Shown piece after piece: positions 34,305 through 40,104 of a stretch of DNA of 64,000 nt. The stretch spans positions 39,460 to 103,459 of the forward strand of contig JAKURY010000005.1 of assembly GCA_022452145.1 (NCBI GenBank), written 5' to 3'. The position numbers were made by a program, and so were the translations under genes. This DNA comes from Acidimicrobiales bacterium. Its GTDB lineage: Bacteria > Actinomycetota > Acidimicrobiia > Acidimicrobiales > MedAcidi-G1. The notes below the pieces were generated by a model. It made no database searches. It was not told the origin of the DNA and saw only the letters and a list, made by a program, of their open reading frames with translations. Each line of letters starts with the position of its first letter. The stretch's first letter is position 1.

Positions 34305-35434
34305 CCGCCCCGGCTCATCCGACCGGCTTCGTGCCACCGCCCTACCCGTTCGACGTTCCGGCCGAGGTACGCGACCTGGCCGAAGCGGTACCCGGTGGGG
34401 CCATCGACCTGTCCCGCGGGGTTCCCTGTGATCCGGTGCCGGACGTGGTGGCCGCGGCCCTCGCCGAACCCGATCCGGCCCGCCCCTACCCGCCGTCGGT
34501 CGGCACGCCTGACCTGCTGGACGCCGTGGTGGGCTGGTGCGGGCGACGCCTGGGGGTAGAGCTGGACCACGACCAGGTGGGGGCCTGTGTGGGGACGAAG
34601 GAGCTGGTCACGGGCCTTCCCCACCTGCTCCGACTGCGCCGTCCGGAGCGGGACACGGTGCTCTATCCGGCTCTCGCCTATCCGTCGTACGAGATGGGAG
34701 CGGTTCTGGCCGGTTGCCGTGCCGTGCCCGTACCGCTGGACGCCTCCTGGAGGATCGACCTGTCGGCCATCCGCGACGAGGACGCTGCCCGCGCTCTGTG
34801 CCTCTGGGTCAACACGCCCGGCAATCCGGCAGGCGCCCTCGACGACCTGGGAGCTGTGGCCGCATGGGGGAGGGCCCGCGGAGTTCCGGTGGTGTCCGAC
34901 GAGTGCTACGTGGAGTTCACTTGGAGCGGGCCGCCGCGGTCGATCCTCCAGCACGGCAGCGACGGGGTGCTGGCCGTCCACTCCCTGTCCAAGCGATCCA
35001 ACCTGGCTGGGCTGCGGGTGGGCTTCTACGCGGGCGACCCCGACCTGGCCTGGTACCTGCGGGAGACCCGCAGACACCAGGGGTTTCTGATCCCCGGGCC
35101 GGCCCAGGCGGCCGGTGCGGCCGCCCTGCGCGACCAGGACCACGTCGACGTCCAGGCCGCCCGCTACCACCGGCGCCTGGAGGTCCTGGTCGACGTCCTC
35201 GTATCTCTGGGCGTGGCGGCGGAGATGCCGGAGGGCGGCTTCTACCTGTGGGTGGATGCGCCGGAAGGCGACGAGATGGCCCTGGTGCGTCGACTGGCCG
35301 CCGAACTGGGGGTGCTGACCAGCCCCGGCACCGTGTTCGGCCCCGACGGCGCCGGCCGGGTACGGGTGGCGGCCGTGGTGACCGACGACGACCTTGAGGT
35401 CGTGTGTCGTCGGGCGGCCGACATGGGGTCTTGA
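34301..35434 (+). CDS. dapC: N-succinyldiaminopimelate aminotransferase (DapC-type)
   Basis: A 377-residue fold-type I PLP aminotransferase. It has PYPPSVGTPDLLDAVVGW, ACVGTKELVTGLPHLL, YPALAYPSYEMGA, WVNTPGNPAG, SDECYVEF and the PLP-binding Lys in SLSKRSNLAGLRVGFYAGD. The N-terminus and SKRSN motif match actinobacterial DapC, which transaminates N-succinyl-2-amino-6-ketopimelate. The position between dapF and dapD/dapE supports this. The GTG start overlaps the hflX stop by four bases. Confidence 0.9.
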   Translation: MTAPAHPTGFVPPPYPFDVPAEVRDLAEAVPGGAIDLSRGVPCDPVPDVVAAALAEPDPARPYPPSVGTPDLLDAVVGWCGRRLGVELDHDQVGACVGTKELVTGLPHLLRLRRPERDTVLYPALAYPSYEMGAVLAGCRAVPVPLDASWRIDLSAIRDEDAARALCLWVNTPGNPAGALDDLGAVAAWGRARGVPVVSDECYVEFTWSGPPRSILQHGSDGVLAVHSLSKRSNLAGLRVGFYAGDPDLAWYLRETRRHQGFLIPGPAQAAGAAALRDQDHVDVQAARYHRRLEVLVDVLVSLGVAAEMPEGGFYLWVDAPEGDEMALVRRLAAELGVLTSPGTVFGPDGAGRVRVAAVVTDDDLEVVCRRAADMGS

Positions 35435-35472
35435 GACACGGGGTCCTGGGACATCTGGGACACGGGGTCCTG
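35420..35472 (+). repeat. Three imperfect direct repeats at the dapC stop
   Basis: Three copies of gacaYggggtcYtg at 35420-35433, 35435-35448 and 35459-35472. The second and third are identical over 14 bases. The first lies inside the dapC end and the stop codon sits between copies one and two. Possibly slippage products; function unknown. Confidence 0.6.
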
Positions 35473-35569
35473 ATCGGGCCGGTAGAAGTCGATCGGGCTC
35501 GGGACCGTCCAGCGGGCCGTCAACCGACCCATCCGTCAAACAGGTCCCAGTCCGGTCGGGGCGTGGCAG

Positions 35570-35575
35570 TAGCCT
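35570..35575 (+). promoter_or_regulatory. -10-like hexamer TAGCCT on dapD start
   Basis: TAGCCT lies 7 nt before the dapD ATG at 35583, with no Shine-Dalgarno sequence between. Confidence 0.55.
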
Positions 35576-35582
35576 CGGCGCC

Positions 35583-36407
35583 ATGTCGGACCTCCAGGCA
35601 CAGATCGAAGGGCTGTGGTCCGGCCGCGACGACCTCGACGTCGACGACGTCGAGGCCAACGCGGTCATCCACGCCGCCATCGACCTCCTCGACACCGGGC
35701 AGGCCAGGGTCGCCGAGTCGGACGGCTCCGGTGGGGTCGTGGTCAACGAGTGGCTGAAACTGGCCATCCTGCTTCTGTTTCGCCAGTCGCAGATGACCAC
35801 CATCGAACTCGGCCCGTTCGAGTTCGCCGACAAGATCCCGCTCAAGCGCGACTGGATGGAACGCAGGGTGCGGGTGGTTCCCGGGGCTCAGGCACGCTGG
35901 GGCAGCTACCAGGGGCCGGGCGTGGTGATGATGCCCAGCTACACCAACATCGGTGCCTACGTGGGCGACAACACGATGATCGACACATGGGCCACGGTGG
36001 GCTCGTGCGCCCAGATCGGTCGCAACGTCCACCTATCCGGTGGCGTGGGCATCGGGGGTGTCCTCGAGCCTCCCAACGCCGTGCCGGTGGTGATTGGCGA
36101 CGACTGCCTGATCGGCAGCCGGTGCATCGTGGCCGAGGGTGCCCGCGTGGGCGACGGCGTGGTGCTCGGCGCCGGGGCTGTGCTGACCGGATCCATTCCG
36201 GTCATAGACGCGGCTACAGGCGACGAGCTGGGCCGCGGAGAGGTGCCCGACTGGTGCGTGGCGGTCCAGGCCAGCCGCACCAGGGCGTTCGACGGTGGCG
36301 AGTTTGGCCTGCCATGCGTGCTGGTCCTCAAGTACCTGGATCCGGGCGAACGCCACGACAAGTCGGCCCTCAACGACATCCTGCGTACGCACGGCGTTAC
36401 TACCTGA
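35583..36407 (+). CDS. dapD: Tetrahydrodipicolinate N-succinyltransferase
   Basis: DapD uses succinyl-CoA to acylate tetrahydrodipicolinate, opening the succinylase branch. The 274-residue protein has a helical N-terminal domain and a left-handed beta-helix: VVMMPSYTNIGAYVGDNTMI, DTWATVGSCAQIGRNVHLSG, GVGIGGVLEPPNAVPVVIGD. The C-terminal end has PDWCVAVQASRTRAF and LPCVLVLKYLD. Its presence with dapC and dapE shows the succinyl rather than acetyl or dehydrogenase route. dapE starts 20 nt after it. Confidence 0.95.
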   Translation: MSDLQAQIEGLWSGRDDLDVDDVEANAVIHAAIDLLDTGQARVAESDGSGGVVVNEWLKLAILLLFRQSQMTTIELGPFEFADKIPLKRDWMERRVRVVPGAQARWGSYQGPGVVMMPSYTNIGAYVGDNTMIDTWATVGSCAQIGRNVHLSGGVGIGGVLEPPNAVPVVIGDDCLIGSRCIVAEGARVGDGVVLGAGAVLTGSIPVIDAATGDELGRGEVPDWCVAVQASRTRAFDGGEFGLPCVLVLKYLDPGERHDKSALNDILRTHGVTT

Positions 36408-36427
36408 TCCCGGTAGGCGATCGTCCA

Positions 36428-37489
36428 ATGACCGACCTGCTGGGCCTGACAGCCGAACTGGTCGACATACCGTCGGTCAGCTTCGCCGAAGCCGACCTCG
36501 TAGCGCACCTGGAGGCCGAGCTGCGTGCTCTCCACGGGCTGTCGGTCGATCGGATCGGCGACAACCTGGTGGCCCGTACCAACCTGGGCCGTGGGTACCG
36601 GCTGATCCTGGCGGGCCACACGGACACGGTTCCCGGCGACACCTCCGGTTCCCGTCTCGAAGGGGACACCCTCTGGGGCCTGGGCACGGCCGACATGAAG
36701 GGCGGCCTGGCCGTCATGCTGGAGCTGGCCCGCGTCGTACCCGAGCCTGCGGTGGACGTGACCTGGGTCTTCTACGCTCGCGAGGAGGTGGCGATCGCCG
36801 ACAACGGCCTGCGGGAGCTCTTCGCCGAGGCACCCGACCTGTTGGCGGGTGACGTGGCCATCCTGGGAGAGCCGACCGGTGGCGCCATAGAGGCGGGTTG
36901 CCAGGGCACGATGCGGTTCGAGGTCACGCTGGCTGGTGCCAGGGCCCATACCGCCCGCCCGTGGATGGGCAGCAACGCCGTGCATCGGCTGGGGGCCCTG
37001 CTGTCGGCCCTCGACGCCTATGCGCACCGTGAGCCGGTGGTCGAAGGTTGCCGCTACCGGGAGGCGCTCCAGGCGGTGCACGTCGAGGGTGGGGTGGCCG
37101 GCAACGTGGTGCCCGACCGGGCCATGGTGCGGATCAACCACCGCTATGCCCCTGATCGCTCCGGAGCCGAGGCCGACGCCCATGTCCGCGACGTACTCGC
37201 TCCCTTCCTGGAGGATGGCGACGTGGTGGAGCTGGTGGACCACTCGCCGGCCGCCCTACCGGGACACTCCCATCCGCTCCTGCGTGCCGTCACCGATCGG
37301 AACGGCCTGGAGGTACGGGCCAAGCTGGGCTGGACCGACGTTGCGTTCTTCGCCGAGCACGGGGTGCCTGCCGTCAACCTGGGTCCTGGGGAGCCGACGC
37401 TTGCCCATACCGCCGGCGAGCACCTGGAGCGGGCGCCGTTGGAGTCCTGCTTCGAAGCGTTGCGGGACCTGCTCGAAAATGGCGCCTGA
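36428..37489 (+). CDS. dapE: Succinyl-diaminopimelate desuccinylase
   Basis: DapE releases LL-diaminopimelate from its succinyl derivative. The 353-residue M20 metallopeptidase has LILAGHTDTVPGD (first metal His and Asp), LWGLGTADMKGGLAVM (bridging Asp), VFYAREEVAIADNG (catalytic Glu), GEPTGGAIEAGCQGTMRF, ARAHTARPWMGSNAVH, and the C-terminal HTAGEHLE His. The sequence resembles the shorter actinobacterial DapE. ATG at 36428 starts the M20 fold directly. DapF then makes meso-DAP. Confidence 0.94.
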   Translation: MTDLLGLTAELVDIPSVSFAEADLVAHLEAELRALHGLSVDRIGDNLVARTNLGRGYRLILAGHTDTVPGDTSGSRLEGDTLWGLGTADMKGGLAVMLELARVVPEPAVDVTWVFYAREEVAIADNGLRELFAEAPDLLAGDVAILGEPTGGAIEAGCQGTMRFEVTLAGARAHTARPWMGSNAVHRLGALLSALDAYAHREPVVEGCRYREALQAVHVEGGVAGNVVPDRAMVRINHRYAPDRSGAEADAHVRDVLAPFLEDGDVVELVDHSPAALPGHSHPLLRAVTDRNGLEVRAKLGWTDVAFFAEHGVPAVNLGPGEPTLAHTAGEHLERAPLESCFEALRDLLENGA

Positions 37490-37562
37490 CCAGTCGTAGG
37501 ACTGTGGCCTCTCTGCCGGTGTTCGGATCTGCCGTGGGGCGGTGGCCGCGCTACCGGGGGGT

Positions 37563-38195
37563 TCAGATCCGCCGTAGGACGGTCACGACCAGGCCGAATA
37601 TCGTGACCTCGTCAGCCGGGTGGCGGAGTTCGGAATAGGCGGGGTTCGCCGGCGACAGCACCACGGTGTCGCCATCGCGTCCGAAGTACTTCACGGTGCC
37701 CTCGTCCCCGGGAATCCCGGCCACCACGAGGTCGCCGGGCTCGGCGGTCCGCTGGACCCTCACGACCACGTGGTCGCCGTCCAGGATGCCGGCGTCGACC
37801 ATGGACTCGCCACGGACCCGGAGCATGAACAGGTCGCCGTCGCCTGTGAACTCGGCGGGTAGGGGGAGTGACCCCTGGATGTTCTCGTGGGCTAGGACGT
37901 CGGTTCCGGCGGCCACGTCACCGACCAGGGGGACGTGTCGTACCGTGCTCCGTTCGACGGCGGCGCCGCTGATCGGGTCGAGGCAGACCTCGAGGGCCCG
38001 GGGCTTGGTCGGGTCCCGCCTCAGGTAGCCGCGGTCCTGGAGGGTGGCCAGGTGGGAGTGGACGGTTGACGGGGACGTGAGCCCGACTGCCGTACCGATC
38101 TCGCGGACGGACGGCGGGTAGCCGCGCTCCCGGGTTTCGGTGTCGATGAACTCGAGGATCTGCTGCTGTCGCTGGCTGAGCCCGGTCACGGTCAT
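37563..38195 (-). CDS. lexA: LexA repressor
   Basis: LexA represses SOS genes and self-cleaves with RecA filaments. The 210-residue protein has the N-terminal winged helix (LSQRQQQILEFIDTETRERG, SVREIGTAVGLTSPSTVHSH), the Ala-Gly cleavage site in LVGDVAAGTDV, and the catalytic Ser in VRGESMVDAGI with a Lys in GTVKYFG. I chose the ATG at 38195, which gives MTVTGLSQRQQQ and has AGAGAG upstream. A longer GTG start at 38252 would place coding sequence over the first LexA box. It is divergent from a LysM gene. Confidence 0.96.
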   Translation of the reverse strand: MTVTGLSQRQQQILEFIDTETRERGYPPSVREIGTAVGLTSPSTVHSHLATLQDRGYLRRDPTKPRALEVCLDPISGAAVERSTVRHVPLVGDVAAGTDVLAHENIQGSLPLPAEFTGDGDLFMLRVRGESMVDAGILDGDHVVVRVQRTAEPGDLVVAGIPGDEGTVKYFGRDGDTVVLSPANPAYSELRHPADEVTIFGLVVTVLRRI

Positions 38196-38238
38196 GGGGT
38201 GCGCTCTCTGCTGGTCGACCGACCGGTTGCCGGTCTGC

Positions 38239-38266
38239 TTGACAGCGAACACCTGTTCGATACACT
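38239..38266 (+). promoter_or_regulatory. Promoter of the SOS LysM gene with LexA box 1 in its spacer
   Basis: -35 TTGACA (38239-38244) and -10 TACACT (38261-38266) are separated by 16 bp. That spacer holds the perfect SOS box CGAACACCTGTTCG (38246-38259) with one flanking base on each side. Transcription would start near 38273, toward 38386. The same box can serve lexA on the other strand. Confidence 0.85.
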
Positions 38267-38277
38267 GATGATGTGAT

Positions 38278-38321
38278 CGAACACCTGTACGCCGAATACA
38301 TGTTCCCCGAACAGGCGTTCC
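38278..38321. promoter_or_regulatory. LexA boxes 2-4 between lexA and the LysM gene
   Basis: CGAACACCTGTACG (38278-38291, one mismatch to CGAAC-N4-GTTCG), CGAATACATGTTCC (38293-38306, two mismatches) and CGAACAGGCGTTCC (38308-38321, one mismatch). The three start exactly 15 bp apart, and box 1 starts 32 bp before box 2. They lie downstream of the predicted start of the LysM transcript and in the lexA upstream region. Confidence 0.75.
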
Positions 38322-38385
38322 GTGTCAAGGACCCGGTCGGCCAGACGCATCGCCGGTGTCACACTCTGTCGTCAGGATGTAGTGC

Positions 38386-38868
38386 ATGAACGCGATGACC
38401 CTCGAACTTCCGCTCGACCTGGCCCTCGAGGCCGGCTCACGTCCGGTCCCACGTCCCGTCGGCCATGGCGTCGTCCAACGCCTGTTCACCGACGTTCTCT
38501 CGGCCGAGCCGTACGCCGTCGGATCCCGGCGGAATGGACCCGCGGTTCGTGCCGCCGTGGTGGGACCGGCCGTCTACCGCCGCCGTCGCCTCATCGCGGC
38601 GGTGGTCCTGGGTCTGCTCATCTCGAGCCTCTCGTTGCTGGGCGGTGAGCTGATCGGGCGGGTGACCGGCACGCCTGGCTCCACCGTGGTCGAGGCGGCC
38701 GGCGAGCCGATCATCTACGTGGTCCAGCCGGGCGACACGCTCTGGTCCATCGCCGAGCGGGTGAGCCCGCACGGGCGGGACATCCGGGACACGGTCGACC
38801 GCCTCTCGGTGGTCACCGGCGGGTCGTTGCTCCATCCCGGTCAGCGCATAGTCCTCCCGTACGGTTGA
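38386..38868 (+). CDS. SOS-controlled LysM-domain membrane protein (YneA/ChiZ-type division inhibitor candidate)
   Basis: A 160-residue protein. An N-terminal cytoplasmic part is followed by one membrane segment near residues 67-85 (RLIAAVVLGLLISSLSLLGG), then an extracytoplasmic region with one LysM domain (IYVVQPGDTLWSIAERVSPHG to HPGQRIVLPYG). Divergent from lexA and with LexA boxes in its promoter, it matches the layout of B. subtilis yneA and mycobacterial Rv2719c/ChiZ, which halt division during DNA damage. Whether it inhibits division or cuts peptidoglycan is inferred; no hydrolase domain is visible. Confidence 0.82.
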   Translation: MNAMTLELPLDLALEAGSRPVPRPVGHGVVQRLFTDVLSAEPYAVGSRRNGPAVRAAVVGPAVYRRRRLIAAVVLGLLISSLSLLGGELIGRVTGTPGSTVVEAAGEPIIYVVQPGDTLWSIAERVSPHGRDIRDTVDRLSVVTGGSLLHPGQRIVLPYG

Positions 38869-39000
38869 TCGGCCGGGTCGCCGACCGCTCGACCAATTCC
38901 ACGATGGTCCCGCCATCCTCCCCGGTCAGGTCCTTCCCGGACGGGTTCCCCTCAGGCGGGTTCTCCTCGGGATGGTCCCATTCGGCCAATGAGGTACCGG

Positions 39001-39762
39001 TCAGGCAATGAGGTACCTGCAGAAGAGGAACCCCTGATGGGTCGATACCTGGTCCAGCCGGAGGCCGGAGGGCACGGCGAACGGCGCACCGTCCAGGAGC
39101 CCCCGGCTCGTGGCTCCGGCGCCGCCGACCAACATGGGCGAGATCGTGAGGCAGAGCTCGTCGACCAGGCCGGCTGCCAGCAACTGGTGGTTGAGGTCCG
39201 GTCCTCCCTCGCACAGCACGGTTCGGGCACCGAGGTCCCCGAGGGTGGCCAGCAGCCCGGTGAGGTCTACCCGTGTCTCGCCCAGGGCGATCAGGTCGGC
39301 CACAGGCTCGAGTGCCGCCCGCCGGTCGGCGGGTGCCGACCTGACGGTCGCAACAAGGGGCGGCTGATCCGCTGGAAGGCGCCCGGCGAACAGCGGGGCC
39401 ATCGGGTCGAGGTCGAGTCGCTCCGACACCACGACCAGCCTCGGACGGGCAGATCGCCCGGCGGTGGCACGCACCACCGCCATACGGTCGTCGGGAGTTC
39501 GCGGTGGTTGGTAGTCCTCGGCCCTCACGGTTCCCGCTCCGACCAGGATCATGTCCGCCACGCCGCGCAGTGCCCGGAAGACCTGACGGTCCCCCGGGCC
39601 GCCCAACCGGCCGGACCGACCGTCTACGACGGTGGCGCCGTCGACGGACGCCACCATGTTGATCATCACCCACGGTCGACCGGGCGGTGGAGGGCGCTCA
39701 AGGTCCAGGTGGACGTCGACCGGGTCGACCTCGGGCCCGGTTCCCGGATGGAGGCGGTGCAC
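39001..39762 (-). CDS. RibD C-terminal-domain reductase (dihydrofolate-reductase fold)
   Basis: A 253-residue protein of the RibD-C family: RPWVMINMVASVDGATVVDG, DRQVFRALRGVADMILVGAG, TVRAEDYQPPR, TVLCEGGPDLNHQLLAAGLVDELCLTISP, and GFLFCRYLIA. It has no deaminase domain. It might act as the pyrimidine reductase missing from the rib operon or as an unrelated NAD(P)H reductase. The GTG at 39762 is chosen over a TTG at 39795 because VHRLHP matches family N-termini and TACCGT lies 6 nt upstream. Confidence 0.83.
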   Translation of the reverse strand: MHRLHPGTGPEVDPVDVHLDLERPPPPGRPWVMINMVASVDGATVVDGRSGRLGGPGDRQVFRALRGVADMILVGAGTVRAEDYQPPRTPDDRMAVVRATAGRSARPRLVVVSERLDLDPMAPLFAGRLPADQPPLVATVRSAPADRRAALEPVADLIALGETRVDLTGLLATLGDLGARTVLCEGGPDLNHQLLAAGLVDELCLTISPMLVGGAGATSRGLLDGAPFAVPSGLRLDQVSTHQGFLFCRYLIA

Positions 39763-39768
39763 GACGTG

Positions 39769-39774
39769 ACGGTA
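39769..39774 (-). promoter_or_regulatory. -10-like hexamer TACCGT on the RibD-C gene start
   Basis: On the minus strand TACCGT lies 6 nt before the GTG at 39762. This decides the start. Confidence 0.5.
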
Positions 39775-39786
39775 CCCCGCGCCGGC

Positions 39787-39847
39787 TGTGGACAACCTCG
39801 TAGTAGTCCACCGGGAAATCCACAGTGAATACCACTATCGGTCCACA
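39787..39847. promoter_or_regulatory. Cluster of three DnaA-box-like sites upstream of nrdJ
   Basis: TTGTCCACA on the minus strand (39787-39795), AAATCCACA (39816-39824) and CGGTCCACA (39839-39847) share TCCACA. The first equals the DnaA box preferred in Streptomyces. The whole interval 39763-40104 (342 nt) between the divergent RibD-C and nrdJ genes has no gene I can support, and I see no B12 riboswitch in it. Confidence 0.35.
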
Positions 39848-40104
39848 GCCCGCCGTCCCTAGGTTTCGACTTCGTGGCCGGTGGTGGTCGGCCCGGCAGA
39901 AACCGTCAAACCGATCCGTCGGGGAGACGCTGGGAGGACCGCACCGATTGCCGGTAAGGGTGTTCGCGTGACGGGCTCCTGGACCTGGGCCCTCCGCCCT
40001 CGGCCACGACAGCCGGGGCGCCCCGGGACTGTCACAGGTGGTCCGTACCATCGTGGCCGGTGGGCCGACCGGTCGGACTCGGGTGCAGGAGGACGGAGCA
40101 GGAA

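Noticed and set aside
38196-38252. Longer lexA starting from a GTG at 38252
   Set aside because: It would place coding sequence over LexA box 1 and add residues not seen in LexA; the ATG at 38195 gives the standard N-terminus.
39763-39795. TTG start at 39795 for the RibD-C protein
   Set aside because: The GTG at 39762 fits family N-termini and has a TACCGT 6 nt upstream.
39796-39840. NrdR boxes upstream of nrdJ
   Set aside because: ACACTA-like fragments occur but no pair matching the ACAC-AT-rich-TGT consensus at the usual spacing is present.
39848-40104. Possible adenosylcobalamin riboswitch before nrdJ
   Set aside because: I could not find the B12-box (GCCACTG and AGCCAGGAGACC-like blocks) in the leader. 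A covariance search with the cobalamin model would settle it.
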